From the NCBI GenBank assembly GCA_050290265.1, contig JBNKHI010000026.1, forward strand, positions 1 through 47,831: a DNA stretch of 47,831 bases, read 5' to 3'. The position numbers and the translations under genes are program-made. Below, piece after piece: positions 24,745-32,659 of this stretch. The stretch's first letter is position 1. Every line of letters starts with the position of its first letter. The notes under the pieces were generated by a model. That model did no database searches and was not told the origin of the DNA. It was given only the letters and a program-made list of their open reading frames with translations. The stretch is from JBNKFV01 sp050290265. GTDB lineage: Bacteria; Pseudomonadota; Gammaproteobacteria; Pseudomonadales; Cellvibrionaceae.

Positions 24745-25680
24745 ATGACCAGTCCTGTTACTGACGTACGAGATTTTAGACGCACACTTGGCCAGTTCCC
24801 CACAGGTGTGACCGTGATAACAACTCGAACTGCTGCCGGTGAACCTGTTGGGGTGACCGCCAGTAGTTTTAATTCCGTTTCAGTTGATCCACCGTTGGTA
24901 TTATGGAGTGTCGATCGCGGAGCTTTTAGTGCGGCCGTGTTTGAACAGGCCGAATATTTTACGGTGAATGTATTGGCGGATTCCCAAATGGATCTTTCGA
25001 ATCGTTTTGCCGGGCGAGGCGAAGATAAGTTTGCTGGTGTCAGTTACCGCAATGGTTTAGGTGATAGCCCGTTATTGGAAAACTGCGCAGCGCAGTTTCA
25101 GTGTAAAACCTGGTCATTATATGATGGCGGTGACCATATTATTGTCGTTGGCGAAGTGCAGGAATACGCACGTAATGATGCCATGTCGCCGTTAGTTTTT
25201 TCTCAAGGTGGTTATGCCGTATCGGTCCCGCACCCTTCAAAGGCATCAGCTAATACTGCTACAGACGGAGAAAGTTCGTTTTTGTCGGACTATCTTTTGT
25301 ACTTGTTGCGTATTGCGTACACCAGCTATTCGTCCAAACTGTATCCGGTATTGGCAGACAGCTATGGTATTTCTCCTGGTGGCTGGCGAGCACTTACTAT
25401 TCTTGCCGATAAAGGCGCTTTAGCATTGGAAGATTTGGCTGTGGAATCTGCACAGCCGTATGTTGAATGCAGAGATGTTGTTGAGCGCTTACGAGGAGAT
25501 AAACTTGTGGTGGTTGATGATGCATCTGGAGAGATCTCTTTAACACTGGATGGTCAAGACCAATGCAAAAAGATGTCTGTTTTGGCCAAAGATCAAGAGC
25601 GCTCAGTGCTTGCGAAAATCCCTGATCTGGATGCGGCAGCGTTAAAAGAAAGCCTGACAAAAATGATTGATGCGTTGTAA
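24745..25680 (+). CDS. iacG: Flavin reductase IacG with C-terminal MarR-like domain
   Basis: A 311-residue, two-domain protein. Residues 5-162 are an HpaC/FlaRed flavin reductase domain (RRTLGQFPTGVTVITT, GVTASSFNSVSVDPPLVLWS, and late GGDHIIVVGEV). After a Ser/Ala-rich linker (164-178), residues 180-311 resemble a MarR winged-helix domain (PGGWRALTILADKGALALEDLA, YVECRDVVERLRGDKLV). The same architecture occurs in C1, the reductase of Acinetobacter baumannii 4-hydroxyphenylacetate hydroxylase, where the MarR-like part binds substrate and relieves auto-inhibition. By analogy this protein may supply reduced flavin to IacA only when IAA is bound. It is the last gene of the operon. Confidence 0.87.
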   Translation: MTSPVTDVRDFRRTLGQFPTGVTVITTRTAAGEPVGVTASSFNSVSVDPPLVLWSVDRGAFSAAVFEQAEYFTVNVLADSQMDLSNRFAGRGEDKFAGVSYRNGLGDSPLLENCAAQFQCKTWSLYDGGDHIIVVGEVQEYARNDAMSPLVFSQGGYAVSVPHPSKASANTATDGESSFLSDYLLYLLRIAYTSYSSKLYPVLADSYGISPGGWRALTILADKGALALEDLAVESAQPYVECRDVVERLRGDKLVVVDDASGEISLTLDGQDQCKKMSVLAKDQERSVLAKIPDLDAAALKESLTKMIDAL

Positions 25681-25715
25681 AAATATCGCTGAACGTTGTT
25701 GGCTCTCTGTAACAC

Positions 25716-25752
25716 GAGGGCATAGACGCTGTTTGATTGCGACTGTGTCCTC
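25716..25752. terminator. Long imperfect hairpin between iacG and hldE
   Basis: A 14-bp stem (two G-T wobbles and one mismatch) with a 9-base loop lies between the convergent iacG and hldE. No T-run follows on either side. Its placement suggests a shared transcription end point. Confidence 0.4.
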
Positions 25753-25773
25753 GAGCAATGTTCGTTGGGTAAA

Positions 25774-27219
25774 TTAAGTCTTCAGTATTTTTTCAATAAT
25801 ATTGCTGGTGGAACAACCTTCAACAACATCAATCACTTTAACTTCACCACCGGCTTGTGTGACAGTGTCATAACCGACAATGTTCTCTGGCTTATAGTCC
25901 CCACCTTTAATCAATTTGTCCGGCACAATGGCGTCGATTAAGTGCGCAGGGGTATCATCCGAAAAGGGCACCACCCAATCGACACTCTGTAACGCGGCTA
26001 ACACTGTCATACGGTTAGCTAATGTATTCACTGGGCGCGTAGGGCCTTTTAAGCGACTGATAGAGTCATCGCTGTTAACACCAACAATTAAACGGTCGCC
26101 GAGCTTGCGTGCTTCCTGCAGGTAATGAACGTGACCGGCGTGAATAATGTCGAAACAGCCATTGGTAAAAACGATGCTTTCGCCTTTTGAACGCGCTAAC
26201 GCCACTTGTGGAATTAATTCTTCCAACTCGACAATGCCCATTCGTGTACTGACTTGAGAGTGTTCTTGCGCGGCGATAGCAACTTGTAATTCATGCTGCG
26301 ATGCCGTCGCTGTACCCATCTTTCCTACTACAATACCCGCAGCCAGATTGGCTAGTCGAACGGCATCATGCAAGCTGTAACCGGCGGCAACGCCGGCAGC
26401 CAGCGTGGCAATGACGGTATCACCTGCACCGGTTACATCGAAAACTTCGCGTACCTGGGCGGGTAGGCTGAACACGTCGGTATGAGTCTGAAACAGTGAC
26501 ATACCTTTTTCGCTGCGGGTAACCAACAGACTTTGCAACTTATGATGTTGCATTAACTGGTGGGCACGCATTTCGAAATCTTCTTCGTTAACAGGCTTGC
26601 CGGCGACGACTTCAAATTCAGACATATTTGGCGTGAGCAGCGTGGCATTTTCGTAAATGCTAAAATCGTCGCCTTTAGGGTCCACTAGCGTAGTAATGTT
26701 GCGGTCTTTGCAGACGGTCAGTAACTCTTTAAGAATTGGGCGCAAAGTACCTTTGTTGTAGTCAGAAATAATAACGACATCGGCGCTGTCCAAGCTGGTG
26801 AGTGCTGCCTCCAGTAACGCTTCGTGATTGAATTGATGGAAACCGTCTTCCGTGTCCAAACGAATGAGCTGCTGATGCCGGCTCATGATGCGTAGCTTGG
26901 TAATGGTTTTATCAGTTTTAGACACAACCAGATCAGTACAAACACCTTGTTTATTCAGGTCGGACTGCAATGTTCGGCCAGCTTCATCATCGCCAATTAC
27001 CCCTAGTAATGTCACGTTAGAACCAAGAGCGGATAGGTTGAGTGCAACATTGGCAGCACCACCGGGCCGTTGATAATGGTCCTGCACGTGGACCACCGGT
27101 ACCGGCGCCTCCGGTGAGATACGTTGTGTGTTGCCGGACCAGTAACTATCCAGCATAACATCGCCAATAACGACCACATTGGCATGGTTAAGGGCGGTAA
27201 GGTCGAGACTTAAAGTCAT
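25774..27219 (-). CDS. hldE: Bifunctional heptose kinase/adenylyltransferase HldE
   Basis: Makes ADP-D-glycero-beta-D-manno-heptose for the LPS inner core. The N-terminal ribokinase-family domain phosphorylates heptose-7-phosphate (RISPEAPVPVV, RPGGAANVALNL, DVTGAGDTVIATLAAG). The C-terminal nucleotidyltransferase domain has TNGCFDIIHAGHVHYL with HxGH and the KGGDYKPE segment. I chose the ATG at 27219 (481 residues), which aligns with the E. coli N-terminus; a TTG four codons upstream is open. It lies 95 bp downstream of hldD. Confidence 0.95.
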   Translation of the reverse strand: MTLSLDLTALNHANVVVIGDVMLDSYWSGNTQRISPEAPVPVVHVQDHYQRPGGAANVALNLSALGSNVTLLGVIGDDEAGRTLQSDLNKQGVCTDLVVSKTDKTITKLRIMSRHQQLIRLDTEDGFHQFNHEALLEAALTSLDSADVVIISDYNKGTLRPILKELLTVCKDRNITTLVDPKGDDFSIYENATLLTPNMSEFEVVAGKPVNEEDFEMRAHQLMQHHKLQSLLVTRSEKGMSLFQTHTDVFSLPAQVREVFDVTGAGDTVIATLAAGVAAGYSLHDAVRLANLAAGIVVGKMGTATASQHELQVAIAAQEHSQVSTRMGIVELEELIPQVALARSKGESIVFTNGCFDIIHAGHVHYLQEARKLGDRLIVGVNSDDSISRLKGPTRPVNTLANRMTVLAALQSVDWVVPFSDDTPAHLIDAIVPDKLIKGGDYKPENIVGYDTVTQAGGEVKVIDVVEGCSTSNIIEKILKT

Positions 27220-27314
27220 ATCAGGTTCCAAAAGTACAGGGGCTTAACGTTACATGTTCGAAATTTATTTTTGCGATGCCTGGTCTTGACGCTGAATCCA
27301 GAGCAATAAATCGC

Positions 27315-28247
27315 TTATTGATTGAGCCATACCATATATGCACGCACACCTTCTTCCACCGTCTTAAATGGGTGATTACAGCCGACTTTACGCAACTCGG
27401 TCAGGTCTGCTTCGGTAAAGCTCTGGTAAGCACCTTTTAAATGATCAGGGAAGGGGATGTATTCCAGATTGCCGCGCTGATGGTAAGCGAGTACGGCATT
27501 GGCGACATCGTTAAAGGATTGGCTGTTGCCACTGCCGCAATTAAAAATACCAGACACGGCTGGGTTGTCCATAAACCATAAGTTAACTGCCACTACATCA
27601 TCGACGTACACAAAATCACGTTTCTGTTCGCCATCGCCATAACCATCGCAGCCGGCAAATAGTTTAATGGTATCGCCTGCAAGCAGTTGGTTGTTCAAAT
27701 GAAAGGCGACGCTGGCCATGCTGCCTTTATGCTGTTCCTGGGGACCATATACATTGAAATAGCGCAGCCCGACGACTTGAGTAGTGAGTTGCTGACGGCG
27801 CACGTACTGATCGAACTGGAATTTTGAGTAGCCGTAAACATTGAGCGGTTTTTCTACACTGCGGTCTTCACGAAATTCGGAACTGCCACCGTAAACAGAC
27901 GCAGAAGATGCGTAAATAAATGCAGTTTGGGTTTCTTCGCACCAATGCAGTAAACGCTTGGAATAGTCGTAATTCACTTGCATCATAAATTTGCCATCCC
28001 ACTCGGTGGTAGACGAGCATGCACCCTCGTGAAAAATACAGCTTACCTCTGGCATTGTGTTGTTATCGATGCGTGCTAGTAGTTCTTCTTTGTCCCAGTA
28101 ATCGGCAATGTCGCAGTCGGCAATGTTGAGAAATTTTTTGCCATTGGTGAGGTTGTCCACCACAATAATATCTTTGTGGCCGCGCTCATTTAGTTGTTTA
28201 ACAATATTGCTGCCGATAAAGCCGCAGCCGCCTGTTACTATAATCAT
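27315..28247 (-). CDS. hldD: ADP-L-glycero-D-manno-heptose 6-epimerase HldD
   Basis: Epimerises ADP-D,D-heptose, the HldE product, to the L,D form used in LPS. The 310-residue SDR-type epimerase has the NADP-binding TGGCGFIGSN at the N-terminus and the Y138-x3-K142 catalytic pair (NVYGYSKFQFDQ), plus the substrate-binding RYFNVYGPQE segment. Its start overlaps the stop of the upstream glycosyltransferase gene in ATGA, so the two are translationally coupled. Confidence 0.95.
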   Translation of the reverse strand: MIIVTGGCGFIGSNIVKQLNERGHKDIIVVDNLTNGKKFLNIADCDIADYWDKEELLARIDNNTMPEVSCIFHEGACSSTTEWDGKFMMQVNYDYSKRLLHWCEETQTAFIYASSASVYGGSSEFREDRSVEKPLNVYGYSKFQFDQYVRRQQLTTQVVGLRYFNVYGPQEQHKGSMASVAFHLNNQLLAGDTIKLFAGCDGYGDGEQKRDFVYVDDVVAVNLWFMDNPAVSGIFNCGSGNSQSFNDVANAVLAYHQRGNLEYIPFPDHLKGAYQSFTEADLTELRKVGCNHPFKTVEEGVRAYMVWLNQ

Positions 28248-29380
28248 GGTAAAGAATTCTCTTCTGCTTCGGTCGTTGTTAAAGGCGTTGCCGTTTTTGA
28301 TAGCGACGGATCTGTATCAATGCTGAGGAGTTCGCGATACAGAGCCAGGTACCGTGTACTGATGGCGCTTGGCGAAAATTGATCAACCCGCGTGAGTCCA
28401 TCTGCAACCAGCTTTTGCGCCAGCGGTTTGTTGGTGTATAACATTTCTATGGCATCTACAATTGCCCGACTGTTGCCGGGTTCTACTAATAACCCATTTT
28501 TTTTGTGCTCGATAATATCGGGGATACCGTCTACATCACTGGCAATAATCGGGACGCCTGCCTGCATTACATCCAAGAGTGTTGAGCCCAAACCTTCTTC
28601 CAGCGAAGGAAACACAAATACATTAAAAAGGCTCAAATAATCGCCAATGTTGTGGTGAAAGCCCAGTAGCTTTATAGCGGGGTTCTCGCCGATTTGCTCA
28701 GCAAACAATGCATGATCGCGACCTTCACCCAGCAACAGAAATAGCATATGCGGATAGCGTTGTGTGAGTTCCTGAGCGGCTTCAATTAAATACTGCTGGC
28801 CTTTGTGTTTATTTACCAGCGCACCGATATGGCCTATGACAAAATGTCCCTGGTAGCGTTGTAATAACGCTTTGACTTCATCTTGGTCACTAGTCAGCTG
28901 GGCATTCATTGACGGAATGACAGTGACTGGTAAACCGGGGATAACGGCTTGAATAGATTGCTTTATGGCTTGCGATAACCCTACGACCCGTAGCGCATTG
29001 CGATAGCTGGCTTTTGTTAACCAGCTGTTTTTTAGTTTATTAGGAACTCTGCGAGTTACTACGTAAGGCAGACTGCGGGTCAGTTTGACGAGTCTGCACC
29101 AATGAACGGCTTTGCCGTCATGGGCGTGCAGTAGATCGACTTTTGGCAGTTTGAATATCGCCCGCCAGTAGGGTTTTTTACATAGCACCAGCCTGACGTT
29201 CGGCAACTTTTCCAGTAAATTTTTTAACGGTGAGTCAGCACGAATGACAACGGTTTGTTGCAGGCCTTGTTCGCTTAGTGCCGAAATCAGTAATTGCGTT
29301 TGCCGTTCGCCACCGCGAAAACCTTTTGCCAAATTCACATGACCGATGTGCAAAGGTCTGTTTCTTTCTGCCTCAGTCAT
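28244..29380 (-). CDS. Glycosyltransferase family 4, probable LPS core
   Basis: A 378-residue GT-B enzyme. The N-terminal half has HIGHVNLAKGFRGGERQT and VDLLHAHDGKAVHW; the C-terminal half has VIGHIGALVNKHKGQQYLIEA and the donor-binding PSLEEGLGSTLLDVMQAGVP with the E-x7-E pattern of GT4. Coupling to hldD points to addition of a sugar to the LPS core, but neither donor nor acceptor can be read from the sequence. I chose the ATG at 29380, one base after the previous gene's stop. Starts up to 29428 that overlap the upstream gene are also open. Confidence 0.83.
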   Translation of the reverse strand: MTEAERNRPLHIGHVNLAKGFRGGERQTQLLISALSEQGLQQTVVIRADSPLKNLLEKLPNVRLVLCKKPYWRAIFKLPKVDLLHAHDGKAVHWCRLVKLTRSLPYVVTRRVPNKLKNSWLTKASYRNALRVVGLSQAIKQSIQAVIPGLPVTVIPSMNAQLTSDQDEVKALLQRYQGHFVIGHIGALVNKHKGQQYLIEAAQELTQRYPHMLFLLLGEGRDHALFAEQIGENPAIKLLGFHHNIGDYLSLFNVFVFPSLEEGLGSTLLDVMQAGVPIIASDVDGIPDIIEHKKNGLLVEPGNSRAIVDAIEMLYTNKPLAQKLVADGLTRVDQFSPSAISTRYLALYRELLSIDTDPSLSKTATPLTTTEAEENSLP

Positions 29381-29381
29381 G

Positions 29382-30167
29382 TCAGTTGTTTCCATCTGGA
29401 GCATGCTTTTGCGTTTGTTGCGAAGCATGGGCTTTCATATATTTGAAAAATACGCCGTTAGCGTTAGACCAGGCAATAACCAGTCCGCGCCAGCCACACA
29501 GAAAGCCTAGTTGAAATAAATAACTACGCCAAAAGGCAAATAAGGCTTTGATAAAAATAATCACCGCCGGGAGGTCTTTGTTTTTCGCGACAAACTGTTG
29601 CTGACGAATTTCGGAGTAACGATCAACCTTTTGCAGAAACTGTCCGATGTCCTGAATAGCATTGTGATCGATAGTGCCGTCGAGCTTAACCGTTTTCGTC
29701 TCCGCACTGAGCTGCACAGATTCGTGCACCTTGGCATCATTAAAACGATGGCATTGACGGTTAAATAACCGGATTAGCCAATCATTGCCCCAGCCGCCTC
29801 GACGCACTGCTGCACCCATCAAATAATTGTCACGCAATATCAGACCCGCGTGATGAACCGGGCAGTCAGCAGGCCAGGCTGCAAGGGCTTTTAATAAAGT
29901 GGGGCTAACGGTTTCGTCGGCATCTAACGATAAAATCCAATCGTTGCTCGCCAGTGCTATAGCTCGGTTTTTTGTCGGGCCAAAGCCTTCAAAATGTCCA
30001 ACCTGAAACTTAACGTTGGGGTAGCGGTTAGCAATTTCGGGGGTCTCGTCATCGGAGCCGTTGTCGTAGATAACAACTTCTGCAAAATCCGTCAGGCTGG
30101 AGAGCGTTTTTGACAGGGTCGCAGCGGCGTTCTTTGTTATAATCGCGACACTAATATGATTGATCAT
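29382..30167 (-). CDS. Glycosyltransferase family 2, WaaE/KdtX-like
   Basis: A 261-residue GT-A enzyme with the N-terminal ISVAIITKNAAATLSKTLSSL, the nucleotide-sugar segment YDNGSDDETPEI and the metal-binding DADE (about residue 80). The second half (RGGWGNDWLIRLFNRQ, HRFNDAKVHESV) is that of WaaE/KdtX-type LPS core glucosyltransferases. The C-terminal hydrophobic stretch may bind the inner membrane. It heads the minus-strand GT2-GT4-hldD-hldE run and diverges from another GT4 gene across 98 bp. Confidence 0.83.
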   Translation of the reverse strand: MINHISVAIITKNAAATLSKTLSSLTDFAEVVIYDNGSDDETPEIANRYPNVKFQVGHFEGFGPTKNRAIALASNDWILSLDADETVSPTLLKALAAWPADCPVHHAGLILRDNYLMGAAVRRGGWGNDWLIRLFNRQCHRFNDAKVHESVQLSAETKTVKLDGTIDHNAIQDIGQFLQKVDRYSEIRQQQFVAKNKDLPAVIIFIKALFAFWRSYLFQLGFLCGWRGLVIAWSNANGVFFKYMKAHASQQTQKHAPDGNN

Positions 30168-30265
30168 TGGTAGCCTGTGAATGTTAAGTCAGCTCACTGT
30201 CTTGCTAGCGGCAGTTGACGGAAATTGATTGCAGGCTCCAGCCCACCGTTTAACTTAGGTATTAT

Positions 30266-31357
30266 ATGGGAATTTCCTGTCTTGCTGTAACCGGTAATAG
30301 TGACTTACCGGAAACTCACCTGTTTATTGGTTTACATCGCGCCGGTGTCGAGATGGTCGTGATGTGTCCGGCTAACGCCACTCATCGGCATTTGCTATTG
30401 GATGCAGGAGTACAGGTGTTAGATCTGAGCCTGAAAAGTCGCTTCGATAAAGCCGGTATTGCCGCTATACGTAAACAGATTGAAAAACAGCAGCCGGACA
30501 TTTTGCACGCGTTTAACAACAAAGCGGTATCCACCGGGTTGCGGGCCAGCAAAGGTGTTAATCTCAAGTTTATTGCCTACCGTGGTATAGAGGGCAACGT
30601 GAGTTATTGGGATCCGGCTAGTTGGACGACATATCTACACCCGCGCGTAGATGTTATCGTCTGCGTTGCAGATGCTATTCGTCGCTACTTCGCCAATATG
30701 CGATTTTTAGGGATACCTGCGCCCGTGCGTAAAGCACGCACAATTTATAAGGGCCACAATTCCGACTGGTACCCCACCGAGGCGGCAGATTTAACACAGT
30801 TCGGCGTGCCCGACGGTGCATTTGTCATTGGTTGTACGCTGAATGATCGACCGCGTAAAGGGTTGGATTATCTTGCGCGCGCCACGTATAGCCTGCCAAA
30901 GGATGCTCCCATTCATTGGTTGTTGATTGGACACATCGGGAATCCCAAACTCGCCAAACTTATTACCGATAGTCCCAATGCGGAAAAAATCCATTTGCTG
31001 GGGTATCGCTCAGACGTGCCAGCCATCATGAAAGCTTGCGATGTTTGTATTTTGCCTGCCACCAAGAGAGAAGGGTTACCTAAGGGGATTATCGAAGGGA
31101 TGATTCAGGAAGTGGCCCCTATTGTAACTGATTCTGGTGGGAGTCCGGAATTGATTGAGGATGGGGTGTCTGGTTTGATTGTGCCTTCGAAATCTGTATC
31201 TGCGATTACGGGAGCGGTGCTGAGGCTATACAATGACCAAGAAAAAACTGCGTTAATAAAAAAGGCAGCACGGCAACGCATTCTCGAGCATTTCAATATC
31301 TGGGCCACCATTGATGAACACTTGGCTTTATACAAAGAGCTGACTAGCACCAATTAA
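30266..31357 (+). CDS. Glycosyltransferase family 4
   Basis: A 363-residue GT-B enzyme of the envelope cluster. The C-terminal half has IGCTLNDRPRKGLDYLARA, LLGYRSDVPAIMKACDVCILP and the donor-site E-x7-E within REGLPKGIIEGMIQEVAP. The acceptor half includes a distinctive EGNVSYWDPASWTTYLHPRVD segment. It lies beside, but divergent from, the heptose/LPS genes, so a core-oligosaccharide sugar is likely; donor unknown. AGG about eight bases before the ATG supports the start. Confidence 0.82.
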   Translation: MGISCLAVTGNSDLPETHLFIGLHRAGVEMVVMCPANATHRHLLLDAGVQVLDLSLKSRFDKAGIAAIRKQIEKQQPDILHAFNNKAVSTGLRASKGVNLKFIAYRGIEGNVSYWDPASWTTYLHPRVDVIVCVADAIRRYFANMRFLGIPAPVRKARTIYKGHNSDWYPTEAADLTQFGVPDGAFVIGCTLNDRPRKGLDYLARATYSLPKDAPIHWLLIGHIGNPKLAKLITDSPNAEKIHLLGYRSDVPAIMKACDVCILPATKREGLPKGIIEGMIQEVAPIVTDSGGSPELIEDGVSGLIVPSKSVSAITGAVLRLYNDQEKTALIKKAARQRILEHFNIWATIDEHLALYKELTSTN

Positions 31358-31403
31358 CGTTCGTGGAAGTCAATACGCTGAACAGCGACATAGTTTTTCA
31401 CTT

Positions 31404-31446
31404 AAAAAACGCGCAGCCAAGGTCTTGGCTGCGCGTTTTAGTTTTA
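31404..31446. terminator. Bidirectional Rho-independent terminator
   Basis: CGCGCAGCCAAG and CTTGGCTGCGCG form a strong stem flanked by AAAAAA on the left and TTTTAGTTTT on the right. It separates the convergent glycosyltransferase and PfkB kinase genes and should serve both. Confidence 0.88.
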
Positions 31447-31489
31447 AATGTTGAATCTTAGTGGTGGTTTTTCAAGCTCGGGAATCGAT

Positions 31490-32488
31490 TCAGGTATTTA
31501 ATACGACTTTTTTGATCTCAGCATGCTGCTCCGGACGCAGTCTTGGACCGAACTGGGACACTACCGTCGCAGAAGCCAAACTGGCCAATTCTCCGGCTTT
31601 CTGAAAACTGTAACCCTGGGTAATGGCGAACAAAAATGCCCCGGCAAACATGTCGCCAGCACCATTAGTGTCGATGGCCTTAACCGGGTGAGGTGCAATG
31701 CGCGATTGAGATTGGCCGTCAAAAACAATGGCGCCGCGAGCACCGCAGGTGATAGCAAATTGACTACTGTAATTTTTTAATGCTTCTATGGCGCCTTCCA
31801 GCGATGTAGTTTCAGTAAAGCCCATGGCTTCGGCTTCATTGCAGAACAGCAGGTCAACGCCGTCGCCCACCATGTCGAGTAATCCGTCGCGGAAAAACTG
31901 CACCATGGCAGGGTCCGATAAACTCATGGCAGTTTTTGTGCCGTTGGCTTTTGCCTGTTTTCGTAGCTCAATCGCTGCAGCTCGACCCGTCGGTGATGTG
32001 ACGAGGTAGCCTTCCAGATAGACATAGTGTGACTGGGCAATGGCGTCGCTGCTCAGTTCTTCTTGTGATACGGTTTCGCTAATGCCCAAAAAGCTGTTCA
32101 GTGTTCTTTCCGCATCGGGAGTCACCAAAGCCAGGCATTTACCGGTAATACCATTTCCCGCGGCGTTTGGGTTGTGATCGACTCCGGCATTGCGCAGGTC
32201 GTTCAAGTAAAAGTCACCGTTCTCATCGTTCGCAACTTTACAGGAGTAAAAGCTTTTGGCGCCAAAATAACTGGCGGCGATGACAGTGTTGCAGGCGGAA
32301 CCACCACTGGCACGTTTCGATGCAATTAGGTGGTCGGAGAGTAGGTCGACTAATTCGTTTTGCCGTTGCTCATCAACCAGCGTCATCACGCCTTTATCGA
32401 TAGCGAAGCGTGCTAAGTCGCTGTCAGCAATTTCTATTTCGGTATCTACCAGGGCGTTACCAATGGCATAAACGTGGTATTGAGTCAT
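31490..32488 (-). CDS. PfkB-family carbohydrate/adenosine kinase
   Basis: A 332-residue ribokinase-fold kinase. It has the two PfkB signatures: an N-terminal GGSACNTVIAASYFGAKSF and the C-terminal DTNGAGDMFAGAFLFAI, with the catalytic Asp in GAGD. The overall look (IGNALVDTEIEI, LFCNEAEAMGF) is that of proteins annotated as adenosine kinase or sugar kinase in gammaproteobacteria, and the substrate cannot be decided here. It is a single gene ending at the shared terminator, divergent from mrcB. Confidence 0.85.
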   Translation of the reverse strand: MTQYHVYAIGNALVDTEIEIADSDLARFAIDKGVMTLVDEQRQNELVDLLSDHLIASKRASGGSACNTVIAASYFGAKSFYSCKVANDENGDFYLNDLRNAGVDHNPNAAGNGITGKCLALVTPDAERTLNSFLGISETVSQEELSSDAIAQSHYVYLEGYLVTSPTGRAAAIELRKQAKANGTKTAMSLSDPAMVQFFRDGLLDMVGDGVDLLFCNEAEAMGFTETTSLEGAIEALKNYSSQFAITCGARGAIVFDGQSQSRIAPHPVKAIDTNGAGDMFAGAFLFAITQGYSFQKAGELASLASATVVSQFGPRLRPEQHAEIKKVVLNT

Positions 32489-32659
32489 GAAAAAATGTCC
32501 GCAGTTTTAAATCAAGCGCGAATTATGCGGGCTTTAATGAGGAAATCAAATCGCACGGGTATACAAACCTGCTTGAGAAGGACTAACGGGCCTGTTAACG
32601 TCTGCCCTTTTGTGCTCTGAGCCCTTTGATTTAGTTTTTCACGGTATTTATTTCAGCGT

